NCBI RefSeq assembly: GCF_014646255.1
Contig: NZ_BMNC01000003.1
Location: 558,001 to 622,000 of the forward strand
DNA: 64,000 nt
DNA from: Lentzea pudingi
Lineage (GTDB): Bacteria; Actinomycetota; Actinomycetes; Mycobacteriales; Pseudonocardiaceae
Reading direction: 5' to 3'
Shown piece by piece: positions 25,802-33,817 of the stretch; within the stretch, counting starts at the first letter, position 1, and every line of letters begins with the position of its first letter. The notes below the pieces were generated by a model. The model searched no databases and was not told the DNA's origin. It saw only the letters and a program-made list of their open reading frames with translations. The translations under genes were made by a program, and so were the position numbers.

Positions 25802-27270
25802 CGGATCGGCAGGGCGGCGGCCTTGAGCGCCTCCGCCCACGGGTAGCCGGGGGACAGGCGTTCGACGGCCCTGGCCGCGTCCGCGATGGCCCAGGCCGCG
25901 CGGCACACGCATCGCAGCGCGTGCAGGTTCGCCTGCTCGTCGGGATCGGTCACGGAGGCGAGCACCACGTCCAGCCGGCCCGCGAAACCGGCGGCAACCC
26001 GGTCCAGCACGCCCCCGAAGGGGTTGCCGGCGTCGAGGAACGCCCCGAGGGAGCGCAGCACGACCGGCGCGGAGTCGTGGTCGGCAGGCACCGTGCGCGC
26101 TGCCACGAGCAGGGCGTCCGCACCCGCCTGCAGGTCCGCGTCGTCGGTGGGGTCGAGTCGATGGCGCAGCAGCAACGTGACGGCCAGCACGAACTGGTCG
26201 ACGGCGGCTTCCTCGGGGACGATGTCGGTCGGGTGCTGGTCCACGATCGTGCTCGCCATGGCCACCGCGTCGTCGATCGCGGCGATGTCGGGCGCGGCGG
26301 CGGACGGCTGCAGCAACGCGGTGACCGCTTCCCACAGCGGCACGCCGGCGTCGAGGGAAAGCCTGTCCCGCAACGGCTTGTGCAGGTCCGGCGCCGTTTC
26401 GCCGACCGGCTCGTGCTCCAGCACCACGGGCTCGGGTGTGGCCTCGTAGACGCCGCCTTGTTCGGTCATGACCATCACCGGCCGGTCTTCCGCGGACGAC
26501 CTCAGCAGCCGGTTCGAGCTGTCCAGGCTGACGGTGAAGACGTCCGGGATACGGAAGGCCCCGTAGCCCGGTCTGGCCTGGGTGGTGACCCGCTCCTGAA
26601 GGCGCTGGAACCTCCCCAGGAACGTGCTGATGTCCGAGAGGTTGAACTCTCCGGCGGAGGCGCCGTACAGGACCGCGAGGACCTCGGTGAACTCCAGCAT
26701 CAGCTCGGCGACGTTGCGGAGGTCAGGCGCGATCGTCCGGTCGTCCAGGACGGTCCTGAAGCACTCGGTGGCGAGGTCGATGTCCGAGACCGCGACCGGT
26801 TGCGGGTTCGGCGTGGCCACCCGGAGCATCCGCTCGTTCATGATCCTCGCCATGTGGCCGGGCTTCGCGATCCTGCGCACGTGCTGGGCGCCGAGCAGCA
26901 CTCGGGCGAGCGGGACGTGGGCCTGCGGCAGGTTGCCCGAGTCGACCGCGGTGCGGAAGCAGTCGATAGCCGCGGTGTCGTCCCTGTCGTCGTCGGAGAG
27001 GTACGCGCTGCGGCCGCTCAATGCGAAACCGAGCAGGAACGAGGTACTGGCCCGCAACGGGTCGTCCTCCTCCTGGAGCTCGATCGCCTCCTCGAACGCG
27101 GCGATCGAGTCGTTCAGGTCTCCCAACGAGTTCGGTGACTGCATGCCGTTGAAGCTGAAGCGCTGCAACAACATCTGGCCGAGTCGGCACAGCGGTGCCA
27201 TGCGTGCCACGCCGGTCAGGCCGGCGAGCTCGGCGCGCAGTTCGTCGATGACGGGGTCTACCGAGGTCAT
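25798..27270 (-). CDS. TPR-like helical protein of unknown function
   Basis: A 490-aa all-helical soluble protein with repeated Ala/Leu helices resembling TPR units at 45-180 (for example SIAAFEEAIELQEEDD and AIDCFRTAVDSGNLPQAHVPLARVLLG). The second half is also helical with no catalytic motif. ATG at 27270, GGGAG five bases before. It sits between the CHAT protein and LAL3 and overlaps the LAL3 start. It resembles the TPR-rich N-terminus of the CHAT proteins, so it may be a separate sensor or scaffold subunit for CHAT1. Confidence 0.7.
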   Translation of the reverse strand: MTSVDPVIDELRAELAGLTGVARMAPLCRLGQMLLQRFSFNGMQSPNSLGDLNDSIAAFEEAIELQEEDDPLRASTSFLLGFALSGRSAYLSDDDRDDTAAIDCFRTAVDSGNLPQAHVPLARVLLGAQHVRRIAKPGHMARIMNERMLRVATPNPQPVAVSDIDLATECFRTVLDDRTIAPDLRNVAELMLEFTEVLAVLYGASAGEFNLSDISTFLGRFQRLQERVTTQARPGYGAFRIPDVFTVSLDSSNRLLRSSAEDRPVMVMTEQGGVYEATPEPVVLEHEPVGETAPDLHKPLRDRLSLDAGVPLWEAVTALLQPSAAAPDIAAIDDAVAMASTIVDQHPTDIVPEEAAVDQFVLAVTLLLRHRLDPTDDADLQAGADALLVAARTVPADHDSAPVVLRSLGAFLDAGNPFGGVLDRVAAGFAGRLDVVLASVTDPDEQANLHALRCVCRAAWAIADAARAVERLSPGYPWAEALKAAALPIR

Positions 27271-27301
27271 GTGGTCTCCCTCTGGCCTTCGTGGTGGGAC
27301 A

Positions 27302-29995
27302 TCAGTGGCCTGCGTGCGTGAATCCCGCCCACGCGACGACCGCGGTGCGGTCGGCGGCCAGCGAGACCAGGTCCGCGGGCATGCGGGCGGGCACGACCGG
27401 GTCGGGGCTGAGCATCCACAGCTGCGCCGCGCGCAACGCCTCGCGCGATGGCAGGCCTTCCGTGAGCAGGTGGTGGTGGAACAGGAACATCAGCGCGGAC
27501 GTCTCCGCGTCCGGAATCGCCCAGTGCGTCGACAGCACGGTGCGCGCACCGGCGGCCAGGAAGGCGGTGCCGAGGCTGTACGCCTCGTCGTAGCCGTGGA
27601 TCGACCTGCCGGTGTGGCAGGCGCCCATGACGACGAGCCCGATCCTGCGCTCCGGCACGGCTTCGAGGATCCGGATGATCTCGTCGGCGTCGAGTTGACC
27701 CGGCCCCGGCCCGTCCGGGTCGTCCGGGGCGAGCTGGAGCTCCGCACGCCCTCCGTCCTCGGTCGGCGCGAACAGTCCGTGGCAGGCCAGGTGCAACGTG
27801 GTTCCCGCGTACGGTGCGGCGTCGGCGAGCCACTCGCGGATCTCGGTAGTGGTGCCCCGGCCGGACGGGCTCTGCGAGCCGTCCGCCCGTCTTCCCAGGT
27901 ATCGCGCACCGGGGTAGAAGACGCGGCGGACCGCCTGGGCCTCGGCTCGCGCGGAGGCCAGCGACGGCGCGTCGCTGCGGGTGTCCGGATCACCGACCAC
28001 CAGCCCCGTCGAGGTCGGCCCGATCGGGGAGCGCTTGGCGTTCTCGCAGAACAACCTGGCCGAGACCGCCTGGGAGAACGACGCCAGTTCGATCGCGTAC
28101 CGGCCGTCCTGTCGCCGTGCGGCCTGCCAGGGGATGCGCGCGAGGTCGCCCATCGGCACCAGCACGACGGCCGGTGTGGAGCCTGGCGGGAACTCGGCGA
28201 AGTACGACTCCAGCATCGGCCCGATCGCCGACCGCCATGCCCAGTCGCACAGGGAGTCGACCTGTTCCGCGAAGCTCGCGCGCGTGCCGCCGACCGGCTT
28301 GACGTTCCTGGCCCGGTCGGTCAGTGCGGCGAGGTACTGGTCGACCTCGGTCCCCTTGCCCACGTGGAGGTTGGGCAGCATGAGGTACGCCGGTGGCCCG
28401 GCCTTGGGAGCGATGACCATGTAGCCGGGCCCCGGGTGCTTGCCAGGAACCAGGTAGACCAGCGCGTCGGCATCGGACGAGGCCAGCGCCGACCTGATCT
28501 CCCCGAGCGAGGGCGGGTCGAGCAAGGTCGACGCCATGCTGCCGTCGGCCAGCAACGTGGTCATGACCTGCTTGCGAAGGCCCTGGGAGTCGCGGCCTTC
28601 GGACACCCAGCGCTCCGCGAGATCGGGGTGACCGGCCGCGGTGAGCCGCGCGGGCAGCGCGCGGAGCTCGGCCTCGGCGAACAGCAGCAGGCCTCGGCCG
28701 GTGTCGAGGGCACGCAGGGCATCGCTCACGCTGCCTGCGGACAGACAGCGCATCGCCGTGTCCATCGCGGCCCCCACCGCGTCCCTGATCGCCCACTTGG
28801 CCTCGGCCGGGTCGCTCTCGAGCAGCACTCGCCACACGTAGGCGCGCTGCGCGGCCAGTGAGAACGGACCGGCACCGGCGAAGTCGCCCTGCCTGTGCCG
28901 GATCGCCGCGAGCATCTCGTGCGTCAGCGACCACTGCGGGTGGCTGGCGTCCCGCATCCGTGCCAGTGCCTTGTGCAGCACCTCTTCCGCCTCGTCCAGA
29001 CCCGCGACCGAGCCGATCAGCTCGGACCGCCGCAGCAGGCCCGCCGCGAGCCCGGTCAACGCGAACAGGCCGAGGTCATCGCCCTGGTCGAACGTGATCG
29101 CCTCGCGGATGTGGTCGAGAGCCTCGTTGACGCGCCCGACGTCGGTCTCTTCGCCGCGCTGGAAGAGGGTCACCGCGGCGAACACCCGCGCGCGCAGCTG
29201 GGCGTTGGGAGAAGGGCCGGCATTCTTGAGGAAGTCGCCGGCAGACCGTTCGTCCTGCTCGGCCTGGGCCGGTTCGAACACGCCGAGCACTTCCTCCAAG
29301 CTTCGCTGGGCGTCGTCCAGGTTCATCTGGGAGCGGAACTCCGGAAGCAAGGTGTCGACCAGCCCCCGCAGCTCGCGGAACGCGCTCGCGGCCATGTTCA
29401 CGTCGCTCTTCTTGGCCGCGTCGAGCAACCGCCCCATCGCGTCGGAGTACTTGTGCATGGTCGGGGCGATCGGGTGGTCGCCGATCTGCGCGAACATGTC
29501 GTCGAAGACCCTCGTCATCTCGGAGCTGCTGGCGTTCGAGCCGTCGGTGGCCATGGTGACGGCGGCCTGGGCAGCCTCGACGAGCATGGTGGTCACCTTG
29601 GCGCCCTTGGCCGCCTCCGCGTGCCCGGCGAGTTCGTGCCGGGCCGCCGCGAGGTCGACGTACTCGCCGCTCGCCACGAGGTGGGCGAGGTGCTGGGCGC
29701 GAACGGACCCGACGACGTGCGCCCAGCCGATCATCGACGCCGGTACCCGGCCGACGAGCCGCAGCAGGTCGTCCAGGTGCGGGATCAGCGTGATCTGGGC
29801 CGGACCGCCGCCCCGGGTCACCGTCGTGAGCATGGTGACGGCGAGCCTGCTGCGATCCGGGTTCTCCTCCGGCAGCCGCGCGACATCGGCGGTGAACGCG
29901 GTCAACTCTCCCGCGCTCACCGACGTGTGCGTCGCGCCGCGCGTCACCGCGTCGCACCGCGCGACGATCTCGGCGATGCCGTTCTCCTCGGCCAT
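27302..29995 (-). CDS. CHAT-domain protease with helical repeat N-terminus (CHAT1)
   Basis: An 897-aa protein. The first 600 residues are TPR-like helices; the C-terminal 300 form a CHAT (caspase-HetF) peptidase domain. Catalytic residues are present: H739 (HLACHG) and C793 (GACHTG), followed by the usual GARTVLSTHW-type strand. ATG at 29995, GAGGAG eight bases ahead. No signal peptide. CHAT proteases are caspase relatives found in CRISPR-linked (Craspase) and other immunity systems, where a repeat domain senses an activator. Here the gene lies between a sigma-like protein and a TPR protein; its substrate is unknown. Confidence 0.87.
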   Translation of the reverse strand: MAEENGIAEIVARCDAVTRGATHTSVSAGELTAFTADVARLPEENPDRSRLAVTMLTTVTRGGGPAQITLIPHLDDLLRLVGRVPASMIGWAHVVGSVRAQHLAHLVASGEYVDLAAARHELAGHAEAAKGAKVTTMLVEAAQAAVTMATDGSNASSSEMTRVFDDMFAQIGDHPIAPTMHKYSDAMGRLLDAAKKSDVNMAASAFRELRGLVDTLLPEFRSQMNLDDAQRSLEEVLGVFEPAQAEQDERSAGDFLKNAGPSPNAQLRARVFAAVTLFQRGEETDVGRVNEALDHIREAITFDQGDDLGLFALTGLAAGLLRRSELIGSVAGLDEAEEVLHKALARMRDASHPQWSLTHEMLAAIRHRQGDFAGAGPFSLAAQRAYVWRVLLESDPAEAKWAIRDAVGAAMDTAMRCLSAGSVSDALRALDTGRGLLLFAEAELRALPARLTAAGHPDLAERWVSEGRDSQGLRKQVMTTLLADGSMASTLLDPPSLGEIRSALASSDADALVYLVPGKHPGPGYMVIAPKAGPPAYLMLPNLHVGKGTEVDQYLAALTDRARNVKPVGGTRASFAEQVDSLCDWAWRSAIGPMLESYFAEFPPGSTPAVVLVPMGDLARIPWQAARRQDGRYAIELASFSQAVSARLFCENAKRSPIGPTSTGLVVGDPDTRSDAPSLASARAEAQAVRRVFYPGARYLGRRADGSQSPSGRGTTTEIREWLADAAPYAGTTLHLACHGLFAPTEDGGRAELQLAPDDPDGPGPGQLDADEIIRILEAVPERRIGLVVMGACHTGRSIHGYDEAYSLGTAFLAAGARTVLSTHWAIPDAETSALMFLFHHHLLTEGLPSREALRAAQLWMLSPDPVVPARMPADLVSLAADRTAVVAWAGFTHAGH

Positions 29996-30056
29996 CCGAT
30001 GGTCTCCTCGTCACTCACTGCCGCGGGTCTTCAACGAGATCTGACGGACGGGCACA

Positions 30057-31019
30057 TCACTCCTCACCGAGGGCTGTGGCGGCGAGCAGGTCGAGCACCG
30101 CCCGATCGGTCAGCCTGCGAGCCACGAGTTCCGGCGACCACGTGGGCGAGGGGGGCGTGTGGTCGATCTCCTCGCCGGCCAGGCCGCGCGTGAACACCTC
30201 GACGACCACGTCGGCGGCGGCCCTGCTCGGGTGCTCGCCCCGTGCCACGCGGGCACCGATGTCCCGCACCGCCGCGCTCGCCAGTTCCCGCAGCGGCTCG
30301 GCAGCGGCGTGAGCGACCTCCGGGCCCTCCGAGGACGTCCTGGGCAACGGAACCGACGTGTGCTCCTTGTGCCCCAAAGGTCGTTCGACGTAGTCGGCGT
30401 ACCACCGCGGCTTGGTGCGCATCGCCGCCAACACCGTCTGGACGTCGCGGACGATCTCGCGACGAGCCGACTCGTAGTCGCCGCCACCGGTGGTCGCGCG
30501 CTGCTCGGCCCACCACTCCACCGGCCAGATCGTGAGGCCGGCGGTGGCGTCGTTGCCCACGAACTCCAGCAGGTCCACGGCCAGCGCGGTGAGCCGCAGC
30601 TCCTCCCCGAGAGCGGCGGCGAGCCAACGAGGAACCCGCGGCCGCTGCAGCGCTCCTCGTTCGCCGCGCCTGCGCCGGTATCCGTTGATCGTGGCGATCT
30701 GGAGCCGCCCGCGCACCCACCCTTCAAGGTTGTGCACAGGAATCGTGGCGTGCCGGAAGACGTCGTCGAGCACGGCATCCATGTCGTCGTGGAACCGGTC
30801 GAGGCAGGTCGCCTCCAGACGCAACACCGAGCGGGCGCAACCCCTGTGCCCGCGCCTGAGTTCCAGTCTCCTGGTCAGGTGTGTGAACACGACCGGCTGG
30901 GTGATCTCGTACAGCGCGGTCCTCAGCCGACGGCGTTCCTGGACGGATGCCTCAGCAGCCACTTTCGCCAGCTCGCCCTGAACCGCGAGCAGGCGCACAG
31001 CATCGATTTCCTCGGTCAT
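30057..31019 (-). CDS. Sigma-factor-like regulator preceding CHAT1, 320 aa
   Basis: The first 130 residues are helical, with an Arg-rich stretch (NLEGWVRGRL, then INGYRRRRGER) resembling sigma-70 region 2. The rest is helical and carries the motif WYADYVERPLG near residue 205. The protein at 47026, also directly upstream of a CHAT gene, has the matching motif WYDAYIDRPLG and an aligned NLxGxVR stretch, so the two are paralogues. No clear region-4 HTH, so the sigma assignment is tentative. ATG at 31019; first gene of the 31019-20244 operon. Confidence 0.68.
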   Translation of the reverse strand: MTEEIDAVRLLAVQGELAKVAAEASVQERRRLRTALYEITQPVVFTHLTRRLELRRGHRGCARSVLRLEATCLDRFHDDMDAVLDDVFRHATIPVHNLEGWVRGRLQIATINGYRRRRGERGALQRPRVPRWLAAALGEELRLTALAVDLLEFVGNDATAGLTIWPVEWWAEQRATTGGGDYESARREIVRDVQTVLAAMRTKPRWYADYVERPLGHKEHTSVPLPRTSSEGPEVAHAAAEPLRELASAAVRDIGARVARGEHPSRAAADVVVEVFTRGLAGEEIDHTPPSPTWSPELVARRLTDRAVLDLLAATALGEE

Positions 31020-31287
31020 GGTCGCATCTCCCGAACAACGCCTGGATGAATTCGGCGTCGCCGAGAAAAGCTGTCACGACGCCATGGGTGGAATCCGTGA
31101 GATCACTTCATCCGATATGGGCGACGTTAGGGATGTCGTTCTCTTCTGCGCTATCAACCGCCGTACAAATAGCGAATTTCAGCTAGTTCGAACCTGCTTT
31201 CAAAGGTTTTTCTCAACCGGTGCGTCGTTCGTCTCAACCGGTGCTTCCAGTTCTGTCTTCACCGCCCGAGCCGACTTTCGCCTTGCC
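31020..31287. promoter_or_regulatory. Upstream region of the CHAT1/caspase operon
   Basis: A 268-bp AT-richer gap between the radical SAM stop and the sigma-like gene at 31019. Two exact copies of TCTCAACCGGTGC lie at 31210-31222 and 31231-31243, spaced 21 bp (two helical turns) apart, as for tandem protein-binding sites. I see no convincing terminator for the radical SAM operon, so read-through into the next operon is possible. Confidence 0.4.
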
Positions 31288-31962
31288 TCACTCCTGGTCT
31301 CGTCCGGACCTGCGCGCCGGACGCCAGGTGACGTCCTCGGGGGGCAGGCCCAGGTCGCGCAGGTCTCGCACGAGTCCGGGCAACGCACCGCGACGTGGCA
31401 CTCCGATGAGCCACACGCCGCCGTCTTCCGACGGGCCGACCTGAAGTTGTGGTGACTCCGGCTCGTGGTCGACGTAGTTCGCGTAGCGACGCCTGGCCAG
31501 TTCGGTGCGCAGCACCATGCGCTGGTTCGCCGAGCCACGCCAGATCAACGAAGTCGGCGAGGCCACGTCGAACCGGCCCGTCACCAGCACGTCGGCCAGG
31601 TCGGCGGCACCGCGCTGGACCTCGTCCAGTTCGCTCTCGTCGTAGCCGGTGTAGAGCATCACGTCCTTGTCCTGGCCCGTCTCCCTGCGCACCGCACGGA
31701 GGAAGTCACGCAGGGCGGTGGGCTGCTGCAGGGGTTCGCCGCCGCTGATGGTGAGTCCGTCCGCGCCGGCGCGCACCGCGTCCAGCCAAAGCCGGACGAG
31801 GTCGTCCACCTCCACTTCAACGCCGCTACTCGGGTCCCACGTGTTCAGGGACATGCATCCTTTGCAGGCCAGGGAACAGCCCTGCACCCACAGTCCGAGT
31901 CGCCTGCCCGGTCCCAGGGCGGTGACGGGGAAGTGGGTGCGGCTCAACCGCAACGTGCTCAC
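31288..31962 (-). CDS. NrdG-like radical SAM / 4Fe-4S protein
   Basis: A 224-aa protein with the cluster-binding CxxxCxxC motif at C29, C33, C36 (VQGCSLACKGC), a GGEP-type motif (SGGEPLQQP) and the compact fold of anaerobic ribonucleotide-reductase activases. No glycyl-radical partner is encoded nearby, so it probably modifies another component of this operon. GTG at 31962 overlaps the upstream stop (GTGA); the longer in-frame extension to 32208 has unnatural composition. Last gene of the eleven-gene block. Confidence 0.87.
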   Translation of the reverse strand: MSTLRLSRTHFPVTALGPGRRLGLWVQGCSLACKGCMSLNTWDPSSGVEVEVDDLVRLWLDAVRAGADGLTISGGEPLQQPTALRDFLRAVRRETGQDKDVMLYTGYDESELDEVQRGAADLADVLVTGRFDVASPTSLIWRGSANQRMVLRTELARRRYANYVDHEPESPQLQVGPSEDGGVWLIGVPRRGALPGLVRDLRDLGLPPEDVTWRPARRSGRDQE

Positions 31963-33200
31963 TGCACGGCCTCCGCCATCGGAGGTGGCACCTCGCCCGG
32001 CACCGGTTCGGGACGAGGTTGCGGCTCTGCCTCGGTCCGCAGGCCGCGGCGGTGCTGGACGGCCTCGGTGAAGCTCGGATCGCCGACCGTCTGGGTGAGC
32101 GCCGCGAAGTACGCCTCCTCGGCCGCGGCGTAGGCGGACCTGATCGCCCGCACGAACGGTTCCGGACCCATCTCGCCCTCCTCGCCACCGGCCGCGTGCT
32201 CCGGGCACAGCCGCGCGATCACCAGGCGGCGTTCAGCCTCGGCGTGCTCGCGCCGTTCGCGGTGCAACGCGTACGACTCCTGGAACGGGTGGCGGCGCGA
32301 CAACCCCAGCAGGTACGACGTCGCGCCCGCCACGAGCAGCCCGCCGACGAACATCAGCACCACCGTGACCGGCGTGACGTGCAGGGGCGCCAGCTTCTCG
32401 CGCTGCAGGCTCAGCACCGCGCCGCACATCCACCCCAGCACGCACACCACGGCGACCCAGAACGCCATCGTGATCACCACGCCGGCGGTGAGCCGACGTT
32501 CGCTGCCCGTCGCCTGCCGCGAGCGGGCCACGAACGCCGACACGTGCGGCGTGGCCACCAGGAACACGGCCATCGACCCGCACAACGCCCAGATCGGGCC
32601 AGGAGCCAGCCGGTCCTCGAGGAAGTGCCCGAACACCAGGTGGTGCACCGGTGTCTGCGCCACGACCAGCAGAAGCAGCACCAGCAGACGCCACACGAGC
32701 CGGACGGGCACCGTTTCCCCCTCCCACACCGGATCGCCGCCCTCGGGGACGTCCTGTGCCGCGTCCACCGCGGCGTCGGCCTCGAGCGTGCCGGCCATCG
32801 GCTCGCGGGTACGGGCCGCGGTCACCGCGAGGGAGTTCATCGCGGCGCGCGCGGAGTCCATGAAGCTCCCGGCCTCGTCGCTCTGCTCACGCAGGTGCGC
32901 GGTGCGGGCATTCGCCTCGACGTGCCGCTCCAGCGCGGACTGCACGGCGCAGTCGCGCAGGTGCCGCAGACTCAGCACGTAGCTGGGGTCGAACGCCGCC
33001 GAACGTGGTGCATCGGGTGCGCCGAACGACCAGCCGTCCAGCACGTGCTTGCGCGCGTCGGCGACTCCCTGCGCCTGCGCCTCCGCGACCAGCACGGCCG
33101 CCGGGATGCGCGGGTCGACCTTCGATTCGGGCAGCGGCGTCTCGCCGACCGCCAGCCGCAGCCGCCGCGTCCGGGCACGGCTGCCAAGGGGAGTGCTCAC
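31959..33200 (-). CDS. Four-TM membrane protein of the kinase/AAA operon
   Basis: A 413-aa protein. The N-terminal 165 residues are soluble and helical, followed by four hydrophobic segments (about 170-300; for example LLVLLLLVVAQTPVHHLVFG) and a charged helical cytoplasmic tail ending Pro-rich. GTG at 33200 has only a weak GGGA upstream. The stop overlaps the radical SAM start. No family recognised. It could be the membrane anchor or channel of the system. Confidence 0.7.
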   Translation of the reverse strand: MSTPLGSRARTRRLRLAVGETPLPESKVDPRIPAAVLVAEAQAQGVADARKHVLDGWSFGAPDAPRSAAFDPSYVLSLRHLRDCAVQSALERHVEANARTAHLREQSDEAGSFMDSARAAMNSLAVTAARTREPMAGTLEADAAVDAAQDVPEGGDPVWEGETVPVRLVWRLLVLLLLVVAQTPVHHLVFGHFLEDRLAPGPIWALCGSMAVFLVATPHVSAFVARSRQATGSERRLTAGVVITMAFWVAVVCVLGWMCGAVLSLQREKLAPLHVTPVTVVLMFVGGLLVAGATSYLLGLSRRHPFQESYALHRERREHAEAERRLVIARLCPEHAAGGEEGEMGPEPFVRAIRSAYAAAEEAYFAALTQTVGDPSFTEAVQHRRGLRTEAEPQPRPEPVPGEVPPPMAEAVQ

Positions 33201-33220
33201 TGCTGTGGTCCCATCGCTAG

Positions 33221-33817
33221 TCAGTGGTCGTAGAGCGTGACCGTGCCCTCGGCGTGCGCGCCGAACCGGACGACGTCGGCGGAGTGCAGCGCCGTGCGGA
33301 CAGCCGGCTGGAGTTCGGTGCCGTTCACGAAGGTGCCGTTGGGCGTGTTGACGGGGGTGATCCACGCCATGCCGTCGGCGCCCACCCCGACGAGTGCGTG
33401 GCGGCGGGAGACGTTGGGGTAGGCGCGGAACACCTGTCCGTGCTCGCCCCGACGACCCAGTTCCGCCTGCTCACCGCGTTCGACCTCGACCTCGCCGTCG
33501 CGGAACCGCAAGTAGAGCTCAGGAGGGGTGAGCGACCGTCGGCAGTCGTCGTTGAGGCAGTCGGCGTTGGCCTCGTTGGGCGACTCGGTGTCGCAGTGCC
33601 AGCAGACCTTCTTGGACCACGGTTGACGCGTCGGAGCCGTGCCGGAGGACGTGGTGCCGGAGGAAGTGGCGCCGGAGGAAGTGGCGCCGGAGGTGGGCTC
33701 CGCCTCCGGCACCGTGGGCGCGGCGACCACGGGTTCCAATGGACACAGGTGCTCGGTGCAGAAGGACTCCTCGTCGGAGAAGACCTCGTTCGAGTCCTGC
33801 GGACAGCGCATGCTCAT
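33221..33817 (-). CDS. Zinc-ribbon/FHA-domain protein
   Basis: A 198-aa protein. Residues 5-25 and 70-92 contain Cys pairs (CPQD, then CTEHLC; CWHC, then CLNDDC) suggesting two zinc-binding knuckles, separated by an unusual Gly/Ser/Thr-rich repeat (SGATSSG units). The C-terminal 95 residues form an FHA domain with the phosphothreonine-binding signatures GRRGEH, NVSRRHA and NGTFVNG. It should read Thr-phosphorylation made by the operon's kinase. The ATG overlaps the upstream stop (ATGA). Confidence 0.86.
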   Translation of the reverse strand: MSMRCPQDSNEVFSDEESFCTEHLCPLEPVVAAPTVPEAEPTSGATSSGATSSGTTSSGTAPTRQPWSKKVCWHCDTESPNEANADCLNDDCRRSLTPPELYLRFRDGEVEVERGEQAELGRRGEHGQVFRAYPNVSRRHALVGVGADGMAWITPVNTPNGTFVNGTELQPAVRTALHSADVVRFGAHAEGTVTLYDH

